This document shows, piece after piece, positions 23,339 to 34,889 of a DNA stretch of 64,000 nt (positions within the stretch are counted from its first letter, which is position 1; the number at the start of each line of letters is the position of its first letter). The stretch covers positions 1 to 64,000 of the forward strand of contig NZ_FOFP01000015.1 of NCBI RefSeq assembly GCF_900110925.1. Direction: 5' to 3'. This stretch comes from Pseudomonas cuatrocienegasensis (GTDB lineage Bacteria > Pseudomonadota > Gammaproteobacteria > Pseudomonadales > Pseudomonadaceae). The translations under genes and the position numbers were made by a program. The notes below the pieces were generated by a model that worked only from the letters and a program-made list of their open reading frames with translations, was not told the origin of the DNA and did not search any database.

Positions 23339-26281
23339 ATGCCGTCATCTTCGCCCGGTTACCCGTTGCGCCACTGGATCTGGCGAGTGTTTGCACAGAG
23401 TGCGCTGGTGCCGTTGATCCTTGTGGAGTCGGTGCTGATTGCCGTCTACCTGTTCAGCAACTCCGCCATTCGTGACGCGCAGATTGGCCACTTGCAGCAG
23501 AGCGCAGTGGAGGACCTGGAAGCCGCAGCGGTCCGTGAGGGGCAGGTGATCGATGGGCGCTTGCAGGCCATCGAGACTCAGGTCGAGATTCTGCGCGATG
23601 CGGCGGCCGAGGCCTTGGCCAACACGGCATTCGTGCCGGATGCGCTGGAGCGCAGCCGTCATGGGCTGACGCCCAGCGGTGTGTTCTATAGCCGCAGCGA
23701 CGATGGTCGGGCGGCGTCCTTTTATGCCAACAGCACGCCGGTGGCCAAGCAGGACCATGCCAAGGCGCTGCGCCTGGCGCAGCTTGACCCAGTCATGCGC
23801 TCGATCCGCCGCGCGGACCCGCTGGTGGCTGCGGTGTATTTCAATAGTTGGGACAGTTACAACCGCATCTATCCGTGGTTCATGACGCCGGACCAGTATC
23901 CCCATGACATGAACATCCCCGCGTACAACTTCTATTACCTGGCCGATGCGGCCCATAACCCCGAGCGCAAGGTGGTCTGGACCGATGTCTACCTGGACCC
24001 GGCTGGGCAGGGCTGGATGATGTCGGCGGTGGCGCCGGTTTACCGCGGTGATTTTCTCGAAGGTGTGGTCGGGCAGGACATCACGCTCAACCAGATGCTG
24101 GCGAAAATTGGTGAGCTGCAGGTGCCGTGGGCGGGCTACGCCATGCTGGTGGCGCCCGATAACAACATCATCGCGTTGCCGCGTGCGGGGGAACGCGATT
24201 TTGGCTTGCGTGAATTGACCGAGTATTCCTACGCCGAGGCGGTACGCCGCGAGGTACTCAAGCCCGAAGACTTCAACCTCGCCAGCCGCCCCGAACTGCG
24301 CCCGCTGCTCGATGCATTGCAACTCCCGGGCGCTCGCGTGCAGGAGGTGAGCCTGGGTGGGCGTCACCAATTGGTTGCCTGGAGCGATATCCGCCAGACC
24401 GGCTGGCGTCTGCTGCTGGTGGTCGATGAAGCTAACCTGTTCAGTGAAACCAACCGGCTGTCCACGCGCTACCTGCACATTGGCTATTTGATGATTGCGG
24501 GGCTGGTGCTGTTCTACCTGCTGTTCTTCGCCTGGATGTGGCTGCGCTCGCGGCGTCTTAGCGAGCAGTTGGCGCAGCCCATGGCGGGCATCGTGTCGAT
24601 GATGCGCCAGTTGGGGCGCGGTGATTACGCGCCCGCGCCGGTGGTCAGCCGTATCGAGGAAATGACTCAGTTGGTCGAGGCGGTGCAGCAGGCCGGCGCC
24701 CAGCTGCAGAGCAGTGAGGGCGAGCGCCAGGAGGCCCAGCGCATCCTCCAGCTGGTGCTGGAAGGCACCACCGAAAGCCTCTGGGAGGTCCAGGCCGAGG
24801 GCATGACCATCAGCCTCAGTGGGCGCTTCGTTAAACGCTTCGGCCTGCCTGCTGCGCGCATGAGCTTCAGCGAGTTCAACCTGCGTGTGCACCCCGATGA
24901 CCTGGAGCGCATTCGCCATTTGCGCCAGCTGTTTGCCAGCAGTGGTGAGGATCAGTTCGAGGCCGAGTACCGCTATGCCGATGCCCAGGGCAACTATGTC
25001 TGGCTGCTCAGCCGCGGCAAGGTAATGGAGCGCGAAGCCCAGGGCGGGGCATGGCGGGTGGCCGGTACCCACGTGGATATCACGCGGCTCAAGCAGGTGG
25101 AGGAGGAGTTGCGCCACGCCAGCCTGACCGCCCAGGAGGCGAGCAAGGCCAAGAGCCGTTTCCTCTCGAGCATGAGCCACGAGTTGCGCACGCCGCTCAA
25201 TGCCATCTATGGCTTTGGTCAATTGATCGAGATGGAAACCCAGGACAAACCGGGCTCCCAGCAAGAGGCCGATTATGCGCGAGAGATCGTCAACGCCAGT
25301 CGCCACCTGACGTCTCTGGTCGACGATATTCTCGACCTGTCGAGCATCGAGAGCCGGCGCCAGCAGCTGCAATTGCAGCCAGTGGAAATCGGCGCGTTAC
25401 TCAACGGTTGCGCCGAGCTGGTGCTACCCGAAGTGCAGCAGCGCCAGTTACAGCTGCAGGTCTTGGCCAGTGCTGATACCTCACTGTACGTGCAGGCCGA
25501 CGTGCGGCGTGTGCGCCAGGTGCTGCTCAACCTGCTGTCCAATGCGATCAAGTACAACAACCCGCACGGCTGCATCACGCTGGGTTACGAGGTCCGTTCC
25601 GGTTGTCTGCGGCTGTGGGTCGAGGACAGTGGGCCAGGGCTCAGCGACGCGCAGCAGGCGCAGCTGTTCCAGCCGTTTCAGCGTCTGGGGCGAGAGAATT
25701 CGAGCATTCCCGGGACGGGTATCGGCCTGGTTCTGTGCCGTGAACTGGCCACGTTGATGGGCGGGGAGATGGGCTTTGCCAGCGCTCTCGGTCAGGGCAG
25801 CCGCTTCTGGATCGACCTGCCGGGTGCCGCGCCGCCTGAAGCAATGGCTGCAGACACCGATCAGGCGTTAGCAGTCAGCGCTACTGTGGCAGCCGATGTG
25901 CTGTGCATCGAAGACAGCCCCGCGTGTCTGCGCATCGTGCAGGAAGCGCTGCGCGAATGGGCGCAGGTCAGGGGCGTGGGCTCGGTGCAGCGCGCCCTGG
26001 CGGAACTGGCGCAGAGCACGCCAAATCTAGTGGTGCTCGACCTCGATTTGCCGGATGGCGATGGCCTGAGCATCCTCCAGCACATGCGCCGCGAGCCGCA
26101 CCTGAGTGGCGTGCCGGTGTTGGTGATCAGTGCTTCGGCCGATCAGAGCGTATGCGCCGAGGTTCTGGACCAGGGCGCGCAAGCCTGCCTGAGCAAGCCG
26201 ATCGATCTGGCCGAGGTACGCCGAGTGGCAGCTGCGCTGTTAGGCGCTGCTGCCATGTCTTCCCGTGCCAGCGATTTTTGA
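23339..26281 (+). CDS. Hybrid sensor histidine kinase / response regulator
   Basis: This 980-aa membrane sensor has a first membrane helix (about 15-38), a long periplasmic Cache-like sensor (about 40-375), a second helix (about 377-400), a HAMP-like linker, a PAS domain (about 465-590), HisKA with the phospho-acceptor His614 in SMSHELRTPLNAIYG, HATPase with PGTGIGLVLCRELATLMGG, and a C-terminal receiver with Asp901 in LVVLDLDLPDGDG. It probably senses a small periplasmic ligand and passes phosphate His to Asp; no Hpt domain is present. The partner regulator is not nearby. It is divergent from ssrA and starts at ATG 23339. The ligand is unknown. Confidence 0.93.
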   Translation: MPSSSPGYPLRHWIWRVFAQSALVPLILVESVLIAVYLFSNSAIRDAQIGHLQQSAVEDLEAAAVREGQVIDGRLQAIETQVEILRDAAAEALANTAFVPDALERSRHGLTPSGVFYSRSDDGRAASFYANSTPVAKQDHAKALRLAQLDPVMRSIRRADPLVAAVYFNSWDSYNRIYPWFMTPDQYPHDMNIPAYNFYYLADAAHNPERKVVWTDVYLDPAGQGWMMSAVAPVYRGDFLEGVVGQDITLNQMLAKIGELQVPWAGYAMLVAPDNNIIALPRAGERDFGLRELTEYSYAEAVRREVLKPEDFNLASRPELRPLLDALQLPGARVQEVSLGGRHQLVAWSDIRQTGWRLLLVVDEANLFSETNRLSTRYLHIGYLMIAGLVLFYLLFFAWMWLRSRRLSEQLAQPMAGIVSMMRQLGRGDYAPAPVVSRIEEMTQLVEAVQQAGAQLQSSEGERQEAQRILQLVLEGTTESLWEVQAEGMTISLSGRFVKRFGLPAARMSFSEFNLRVHPDDLERIRHLRQLFASSGEDQFEAEYRYADAQGNYVWLLSRGKVMEREAQGGAWRVAGTHVDITRLKQVEEELRHASLTAQEASKAKSRFLSSMSHELRTPLNAIYGFGQLIEMETQDKPGSQQEADYAREIVNASRHLTSLVDDILDLSSIESRRQQLQLQPVEIGALLNGCAELVLPEVQQRQLQLQVLASADTSLYVQADVRRVRQVLLNLLSNAIKYNNPHGCITLGYEVRSGCLRLWVEDSGPGLSDAQQAQLFQPFQRLGRENSSIPGTGIGLVLCRELATLMGGEMGFASALGQGSRFWIDLPGAAPPEAMAADTDQALAVSATVAADVLCIEDSPACLRIVQEALREWAQVRGVGSVQRALAELAQSTPNLVVLDLDLPDGDGLSILQHMRREPHLSGVPVLVISASADQSVCAEVLDQGAQACLSKPIDLAEVRRVAAALLGAAAMSSRASDF

Positions 26282-26336
26282 ACGGGGTGGGGCGTTAGCT
26301 CGTTACGTTTGGCTGCTAACGCGCTCTAGCCGAGCA

Positions 26337-26582
26337 TCAGTTACTGGCTTCCAGTAACTGCAGCGCTTCGCCCAGGCTTTTCACGGATTGGTCATGCTTG
26401 CCAGCCTTGTGCTGCGCCTCGCCTTCGGCGCGCAGCTGTTGCACTTGGGCCAGGACAGTGGCGTCACTGGGGGGATCGCTTTTCAGCAGCGCATCGATCT
26501 TGGCCATGTCGGCAGGGCAGTGCATGGCCCAGGCAGAAGCGCTGAGCAGCAGTGTGGAAAACAGCAGGGTCAGGCGGCGCAT
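26337..26582 (-). CDS. Small secreted helical protein
   Basis: The 81-aa protein has a signal peptide (MRRLTLLFSTLLLSASAWAM, cleavage likely after AWA) and a mature helical hairpin rich in Gln, Ala and Lys. The second ATG (26582) fits AGGAG better than the first (26588). It resembles the next gene in layout and size, so they are probably paralogues. Such small periplasmic helical proteins are common in Pseudomonas; I know no function. Confidence 0.7.
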   Translation of the reverse strand: MRRLTLLFSTLLLSASAWAMHCPADMAKIDALLKSDPPSDATVLAQVQQLRAEGEAQHKAGKHDQSVKSLGEALQLLEASN

Positions 26583-26694
26583 GGTCATTACTCCTGTGTG
26601 AGGGAGCTTTGACTGTAGGAAATGCAGGAGGGCGATGACGGGGTAGGCGATGAAAGGTCACGGCGACCGGCCAGGCCGGTCGCCGTGTTCGGGC

Positions 26695-26961
26695 TCAGCT
26701 GCTGCTGGAGCCGTCAGTGCTCGGGCGCTCAAGCATTTGCAACGCTTTTTCAGCGTGGGTGCCACAGGCTTGCAGGTCGCCAGCGCTCTGCGCTTTCAGG
26801 GCGGCCTGGTGCGCTTCTTCAACTTGCTCCTTGAGGGGCGAGCCGACGGTGGAGGTGGTCAGGCTGTCATCCAGCTTCTGCAGGTTGACGGTGCACAGGT
26901 CGTCGGCGAAAGCCGGGGCGGCGAGTACGGCGGCAGCGAAAAACAATGCGGTGCGCTTCAT
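26695..26961 (-). CDS. Small secreted helical protein, paralogue of the preceding gene
   Basis: This 88-aa protein has a signal peptide (MKRTALFFAAAVLAAPAFAD) and a mature helical hairpin with a VEEAHQAALKAQSAGDLQACG segment comparable to the LRAEGEAQHKAGKHDQ segment of its neighbour. Two cysteines in the mature part could form a disulfide. ATG 26961 with GAGGATGATCTG upstream is preferred to the longer frame at 27000. Function unknown. Confidence 0.7.
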   Translation of the reverse strand: MKRTALFFAAAVLAAPAFADDLCTVNLQKLDDSLTTSTVGSPLKEQVEEAHQAALKAQSAGDLQACGTHAEKALQMLERPSTDGSSSS

Positions 26962-27090
26962 CAGATCATCCTCTTGTGCAGAAATCTTGCAGCAGCTCAA
27001 GGGGAGCTGCTGGGGTCGATGTCTGCCCGAGTCATTCGGGCTCTGAATAGCTGACCGGCCTGCTGCGCCCGGTGTTCAATGTTTTTACTG

Positions 27091-29907
<2,817 letters not shown>

Positions 29908-29960
29908 GGCGGCTCCAGAAAACACGGTAGATACAGGCCGTTCGCGCGGCCTTGTTATAA

Positions 29961-30100
29961 GGCTATGTCTCAATAGGCTATTTCTGTAGGAGCGAATTTA
30001 TTCGCGAAATTCGCGGCACAATCGCGAATAAAGGCTAGGCGCCCCCTTCGCTCCTACACAAGCCGATTTGAGGTGGCGACACAGTTTTGGGACATAGCCT
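29961..30100. repeat. MITE-like element with terminal inverted repeats enclosing a REP pair
   Basis: GGCTATGTCTCAA (from 29961) and the inverse TTTTGGGACATAGCC (to 30099) form imperfect terminal inverted repeats about 140 bp apart, with TTATAA-like flanks on both sides. It lies between lldD and the D-lactate dehydrogenase gene and contains no gene. Confidence 0.5.
29985..30058. repeat. REP pair (REPIN-like)
   Basis: TGTAGGAGCGAA (29985-29996) and TTCGCTCCTACA (30047-30058) are perfect inverted copies of the common Pseudomonas REP unit, with further TATTCGCGAA / TCGCGAATA pairing inside. Such pairs are copied by RAYT transposases elsewhere in the genome. Confidence 0.8.
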
Positions 30101-30141
30101 TTTATAAGCGGGCGTCAGTGCGACGCCCGGGTGCAGCCGGG

Positions 30142-31287
30142 CTAGACACCCAGCTCGCGCACCAGCGAATCACGGCTGATTTCGCTGATCGACTTGGCGC
30201 CGGTGAGCACCATGGCCACGCGCATTTCTTTTTCGATCAGGTCCAGCAGGTTGCTCACACCCGCACCGCCAGCGGCAGCCAGGGCGTAGAGGAAGGCACG
30301 GCCGAGCATCACGGTGTCGGCACCCAGGGCGATCATGCGCACCACATCCAGGCCCGAGCGGATGCCCGAGTCGGCGAGGATCTTCAAGTCGCCCTTTACT
30401 GCGTCGGCGATGGCCGGCAGGGCGCGAGCGCTGGACAGCGCGCCGTCGAGCTGACGCCCGCCGTGGTTGGATACGACGATGCCATCAGCGCCAAATTTCA
30501 CTGCGTCGCGGGCGTCGTCAGCATCGAGGATGCCCTTGATTACCATCGGGCCGTCCCAGAAGTCGCGGATCCACTCCAGGTCTTTCCAGGAGATCGACGG
30601 GTCGAAGTTCGCCCCCAGCCAGCCGATGTAGTCGGCCAGGCCGGTGGGGTTGCCGCGGTAGGTGGAAATATTGCCCAGGTCATGGGGTTTGCCCATCACG
30701 CCGACATCCCAGGCCCAGGCCGGGTGGGTGAAGGCTTGCAGCATGCGGCGCAGGGCAGCGTTCGGCCCGCTCATGCCGGAATGGGCATCGCGGTAACGGG
30801 CGCCGGGGGTGGGCATGTCCACGGTAAACACCAGGGTGCTGACGCCGGCGGCCTTGGCCCGCTCCAGGGCATTTTTCATAAAGCCGCGGTCTTTCAGCAC
30901 ATACAGCTGGAACCACATCGGCCGGTCGATGGCCGGCGCGACTTCCTCGATGGGGCACACCGACACCGTCGACAGGGTGAAGGGAATCCCTTTGGCCGCC
31001 GCCGCTTTGGCCGCCTGCACCTCGCCGCGACGGGCGAACATGCCGGTCAGGCCGACGGGCGCGAGCGCTACCGGCATGGCCAGGGTCTCACCGAACAGTT
31101 GGGTCTCCAGGCTCAGCTGCGACATGTTGCGCAGCACCCGCTGACGCAGGGCGATCGAGGCCAGGTCTTCGACGTTGCGCCGCAGGGTGTACTCGGCATA
31201 GGCGCCGCCATCGGCATAGTGGAAAAGAAAAGGCGGCAGCTTGCGCTGGGCGGCGGCACGGTAATCAGTAGAAGAAGAAATGATCAT
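30142..31287 (-). CDS. lldD: L-lactate dehydrogenase (FMN-dependent, respiratory)
   Basis: The 381-aa protein starts MIISSSTDYRAAAQRKLPPF and carries the flavin-dependent alpha-hydroxy acid dehydrogenase signature SNHGGRQLDG with the active-site His, plus DSGIRSGLDVVRMIALGAD. It oxidises L-lactate to pyruvate at the inner face of the membrane and passes electrons to quinone. ATG 31287 fits the upstream AGGA; the in-frame ATG 31296 does not. It follows lldP after a hairpin. Confidence 0.97.
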   Translation of the reverse strand: MIISSSTDYRAAAQRKLPPFLFHYADGGAYAEYTLRRNVEDLASIALRQRVLRNMSQLSLETQLFGETLAMPVALAPVGLTGMFARRGEVQAAKAAAAKGIPFTLSTVSVCPIEEVAPAIDRPMWFQLYVLKDRGFMKNALERAKAAGVSTLVFTVDMPTPGARYRDAHSGMSGPNAALRRMLQAFTHPAWAWDVGVMGKPHDLGNISTYRGNPTGLADYIGWLGANFDPSISWKDLEWIRDFWDGPMVIKGILDADDARDAVKFGADGIVVSNHGGRQLDGALSSARALPAIADAVKGDLKILADSGIRSGLDVVRMIALGADTVMLGRAFLYALAAAGGAGVSNLLDLIEKEMRVAMVLTGAKSISEISRDSLVRELGV

Positions 31288-31375
31288 GGTCGTCATCCTG
31301 AGTCAGGCAAAGGGGCCGCCCGGGGGCGGTAAACCGTTGCGTACGGCATCTTGTTGTGGGTGCAGCTTAACGGCT

Positions 31376-31407
31376 CTCGCGCCGTCAGGTTGCCCTGACG
31401 GCGCGAG
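31376..31407 (-). terminator. Strong hairpin between lldP and lldD
   Basis: CTCGCGCCGTCAGG and CCTGACGGCGCGAG form a perfect 14-bp stem with a 4-base loop just after the lldP stop. There is no T-run, so it is more likely an mRNA-stabilising or partial-termination element that sets the lldP/lldD ratio. Confidence 0.6.
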
Positions 31408-31411
31408 GGGC

Positions 31412-33109
31412 TCAACGGGGTATGACCAGCGGGTCGCTGATCCCCAGTACATAAATGGCGATCAGGGCGATTACCCCGGTTGCCAGCACGTAGTACAGGG
31501 TAGGCCACACGGTCTTGCGCAGGATGCTGCCCTCGCGACCGAGCAAGCCGACCGTGGCCGATGCTGCGACCACGTTATGAATGGCCACCATGTTGCCGGC
31601 TGCCGCGCCCACTGCCTGTACCGCGACCATCATGGCCCCGGAAATCCCCAGGCTGTGGGCCACGCCATACTGGAACTGGCTGAACATCATGTTGCTGACG
31701 GTGTTGGAGCCGGCGATAAAGGCGCCCAGCGCGCCGACGCTGGGTGCCAGCAGCGGATAAACGCCGCCGACGCTGTCAGCCACCCAGCGTGCCATCAGGA
31801 TCGGCATGCTGCTGAGCTCGGCGCCGTTGACCCCGGAGTTGATCAGGATGCGCACCATGGGCACGGTGAACAGCAGCACGAAACCGGCGCTGAGCAGCAC
31901 GCTGGACGACTCCTTCACCGCTTTGCCCAGGTCCTGCAAACGCATGCGGTGCAGGAAGAAGGTGGCGATCACCACCGTCACCAGAATCCCGCCCGGCAGG
32001 TACAGCGGTTGGAAGTTGGCGCTGACGCCGGTTTCGCCCAGCAGGTCGGGGAAGTTGACCACCACCGCTTTGAGCGCATTGCCCACCGCCGGGAATACCC
32101 GGCTGATCACCAGCAGAAGGCCAACCAGTACATAGGGCAACCAGGCGCGCAGTGCGCTCATCGGCTTGGCGGTGAGGCTGTCGAGCTTCATCTCGACCGT
32201 GCCCAGCCATTCGCTTGGCCATTCATTGGCCGGGGCGAAATCCCAGGTGCTGCGCGGCATCAGGAAGCCGGCACGGGCCGCAGTGGTGACGATGGCCAGA
32301 CCAATCAGGCCGCCTGCCAGGGACGGGAATTCCGGGCCGAGCAGGACGCCGGTGGCGACGTAGGGCAGGGTAAAGGCCAGGCCAGCGAACAGGGCGAAGG
32401 GCAGCACTTCAAAACCCGCTTTCCAGCTTTTTTCCCGACCGAAGAAGCGCGTCAGCATCAGCACCATCACCAGCGGCATGATGGTGCCGACCAGTGCGTG
32501 GGTGATCGCCACTTCACTGGTGATCAGCTGCAGAAACTGCGCCCAGGACGAGCCCTGTTCGAGCAGTTGCGCGCTCAGGGTCGCGGTATCCAGGCCGCTG
32601 TTGATCCCGACGATGATCGGTGTGCCAACCGCACCGAAGGACACCGGCGTGCTTTGCACCAGCATGCCCAGCAGCACCGCCGCCATGGCCGGGAAGCCGA
32701 TGGCAACCAGCAGCGGCGCGGCAATCGCTGCCGGTGTACCGAAGCCCGAAGCGCCTTCGATAAAGCAGCCGAACAGCCAGGCAATGATGATCGCCTGCAC
32801 CCGACGGTCCGGGCTGATGGTGGCAAAGCCTGCGCGAATCGCGGTGATGCCGCCCGAGTGCTTGAGGGTGTTGAGCAGCAGGATGGCGCCGAAAATGATC
32901 CACAGCAGGCCGAGGGTAATCAGCAGGCCTTGCAAGGTGGAGGCAAGGATACGGGTAACGCTCATGTCCCAGGCAAACAGGCCAACAGCAGCGGTCATCA
33001 GGTACACCAGCGGCATGGCGTGCTTGGCCGGCCAGCGCAGGCCCACGAGCAAGATGGCGGCCAGCAGGATCGGCGAGAAGGCGAGTAGCGCGAGAAGTCC
33101 GGTAGTCAT
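31412..33109 (-). CDS. lldP: L-lactate permease
   Basis: This is a 565-aa transporter of the LctP family with about a dozen hydrophobic helices and the family motifs FGCFIEGASGFGTPAAIAAPLL and FIAGSNTVSNMMFSQFQ. It takes up lactate (and glycolate) with protons. ATG 33109 follows GAGGAG. It is the first gene of the leftward lactate operon, and its promoter region carries the LldR operator. Confidence 0.96.
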   Translation of the reverse strand: MTTGLLALLAFSPILLAAILLVGLRWPAKHAMPLVYLMTAAVGLFAWDMSVTRILASTLQGLLITLGLLWIIFGAILLLNTLKHSGGITAIRAGFATISPDRRVQAIIIAWLFGCFIEGASGFGTPAAIAAPLLVAIGFPAMAAVLLGMLVQSTPVSFGAVGTPIIVGINSGLDTATLSAQLLEQGSSWAQFLQLITSEVAITHALVGTIMPLVMVLMLTRFFGREKSWKAGFEVLPFALFAGLAFTLPYVATGVLLGPEFPSLAGGLIGLAIVTTAARAGFLMPRSTWDFAPANEWPSEWLGTVEMKLDSLTAKPMSALRAWLPYVLVGLLLVISRVFPAVGNALKAVVVNFPDLLGETGVSANFQPLYLPGGILVTVVIATFFLHRMRLQDLGKAVKESSSVLLSAGFVLLFTVPMVRILINSGVNGAELSSMPILMARWVADSVGGVYPLLAPSVGALGAFIAGSNTVSNMMFSQFQYGVAHSLGISGAMMVAVQAVGAAAGNMVAIHNVVAASATVGLLGREGSILRKTVWPTLYYVLATGVIALIAIYVLGISDPLVIPR

Positions 33110-33230
33110 GGCAGGCTCCTCGCTCAGCGGCGCATTAGACGCAGGGGCGGGAGGGCGCGAAGCGGTACGGCAGATCGAAGCGGCATGGTGGACCTCGGAA
33201 GCATTCTTGGAGTTGTTATCACATGCGTTT

Positions 33231-33249
33231 AAATTGGTAATACCAATTT
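33231..33249. promoter_or_regulatory. LldR operator
   Basis: AAATTGGTAATACCAATTT is a near-perfect palindrome matching the known LldR/FadR-type operator pattern (AATTGG...CCAATT). It lies between divergent lldP and lldR, so lactate probably relieves repression of lldP here. Confidence 0.85.
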
Positions 33250-33417
33250 ACAATCAGCGGTGCTCAGGTTAAAAGCCGTGCTCCTGTGATGTCAATCCGC
33301 AGCTCTGCGACTTTGGTCGAACAGACTCGACTTGTCTGGCAATCAGCGGCGCTATAGGCTTCCGCTCTGGCCCGCGGTAATGCCTGTTGTGGCCGGTCAA
33401 ACCAATGGAGATGGGTT

Positions 33418-34191
33418 ATGGAAATAGGTCAGGTACGCCAGCGCCGCCTGTCGGATGACATCGTTGCGCAGCTGGAAACCATGATCCTTGAGGGCACGCT
33501 CAAGGCCGGTGAGCGCCTGCCTGCCGAGCGCGTGCTGGCCGAGCGTTTCGGTGTGTCACGGCCGTCGCTGCGCGAGGCGATTCAGAAATTGGCAGCGCGT
33601 GGGCTGCTGGTCAGTCGCCAGGGCGGCGGTAATTACGTGGCTGAATCGTTGGGCTCGACGTTCAGTGATCCCTTGCTGCATCTGTTGGAAAGCAATACCG
33701 AGGCGCAGCGCGACCTGCTGGAGTTTCGCCATACGCTGGAGGGCTCCTGTGCCTATTACGCGGCGTTGCGCGCCACCGAGCTGGACCGCCAGCGACTCAG
33801 TGAGGCGTTTGCCGCGCTGCAGGATTGCTACAGCCGCAGCGCCAGCGTGACCCGTGCAGAAGAGGGTGCGGCGGATGCCAGCTTTCACCTGGCCATCGCC
33901 GAGGCCAGCCACAACGCCGTGTTGCTGCACACCATTCGCGGCTTGTTCGACCTGCTCAAGCGCAATGTGGTGACCAATATCGGCGGCATGTACGCCCAGC
34001 GCGACGAGACCCGCGACATGCTGATCAATCAGCATCGCGCGTTGTTCGAGGCCATCATGCAGGGGCGCGCCGAGCAGGCGCGGGAGCTGTCCAATCGGCA
34101 CATCGACTATGTGCAGGAAGTCTTGTCCGAAGTGCAGCAGGAAGTGCGCCGGGTGGCGCGCGCGCAGCGCCGGGGGGCGGTCAAATCGTAG
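33418..34191 (+). CDS. lldR: Lactate-responsive GntR/FCD regulator
   Basis: The 257-aa protein has an N-terminal winged helix (LPAERVLAERFGVSRPSLREAIQKLAARGLL) and a C-terminal FCD ligand domain (residues about 95-230, with metal-binding His and Asp positions such as ASFHLAIAEASHN). It represses the lactate operon in the absence of lactate. It is divergent from lldP with the operator between. ATG 33418. Confidence 0.93.
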   Translation: MEIGQVRQRRLSDDIVAQLETMILEGTLKAGERLPAERVLAERFGVSRPSLREAIQKLAARGLLVSRQGGGNYVAESLGSTFSDPLLHLLESNTEAQRDLLEFRHTLEGSCAYYAALRATELDRQRLSEAFAALQDCYSRSASVTRAEEGAADASFHLAIAEASHNAVLLHTIRGLFDLLKRNVVTNIGGMYAQRDETRDMLINQHRALFEAIMQGRAEQARELSNRHIDYVQEVLSEVQQEVRRVARAQRRGAVKS

Positions 34192-34251
34192 AGTGCGCCT
34201 TGCGCACCGCTGTGGCTACACAGGCATTCAGGTGCGCGCGGCGCACCCTAC
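34188..34251. terminator. Hairpin between convergent lldR and smpB
   Basis: GTAGAGTGCGCCTTGCGCACC and GGTGCGCGCGGCGCACCCTAC pair imperfectly around a 22-base loop. The left arm overlaps the lldR stop. The sequence belongs to a repeat type common in Pseudomonas and probably ends transcription from both sides. Confidence 0.55.
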
Positions 34252-34258
34252 GGACGAG

Positions 34259-34741
34259 TTACTCGTCCTTGCCCTTGCTGCGCATGGCGCGCTGGACTTC
34301 ACGGTCGGCGTCACGTTCTTTCTCGCTGTGGCGCTTGTCGAAGTCTTTCTTGCCCTTGGCCAGGGCAATCTCGCACTTGATCAGGTGCGCTTTCCAGTAC
34401 AGCGCCAGGGCGACGCAGGTATAGCCCTTCTGCTGCACGGCACCGAACAGCTTGTCCAGCTCGCGCTTGTTGAGCAGCAGCTTGCGCGTACGCGTGGGGT
34501 CGGCGATGACGTGGGTGCTGGCGGTTTTCAGCGGCGTGATGTGGCAGCCCATCAGCCAGGCTTCGTCATCCTTGAGCAGGATGTAGCTGTCGACCAGCTG
34601 GGCCTTGCCGGCGCGCAAGCTTTTGACTTCCCAGCCAGCCAGCACGAGGCCAGCCTCGAAGCGGGATTCGACGAAGTAATCGTGTTGCGCCTTTTTGTTC
34701 TGCGCAATGGAGCCTTGAGGGTGTTTCGTTTGTTTAGCCAT
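34259..34741 (-). CDS. smpB: tmRNA-binding protein SmpB
   Basis: The 160-aa protein begins MAKQTKHPQGSIAQNKKAQH and has the family's conserved GWEVKSLRAGKAQLVDSYI block and a basic C-terminal tail (KGKKDFDKRHSEKERDADRE) that enters the ribosome. It binds tmRNA (ssrA, 11 kb left) and is essential for ribosome rescue. The start at 34741 is set by family length. Confidence 0.97.
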   Translation of the reverse strand: MAKQTKHPQGSIAQNKKAQHDYFVESRFEAGLVLAGWEVKSLRAGKAQLVDSYILLKDDEAWLMGCHITPLKTASTHVIADPTRTRKLLLNKRELDKLFGAVQQKGYTCVALALYWKAHLIKCEIALAKGKKDFDKRHSEKERDADREVQRAMRSKGKDE

Positions 34742-34889
34742 AGGGCGCGCATTATAGGGAGTCCTGCTGCCGCTGGCGACAGGCGTATGCAACCTGTGGC
34801 GGGCCGCGTGGCGCCTGGCTGCGCTTTTCAATGCCTGGTGAATCCCGGACAATGCGCGCTCTTTTCGACCTGCATCACGGAAAACATCA

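Noticed and set aside
23109..23417. Open frames over ssrA and the kinase start
   Set aside because: They overlap the tmRNA structure and the kinase gene and lack start signals.
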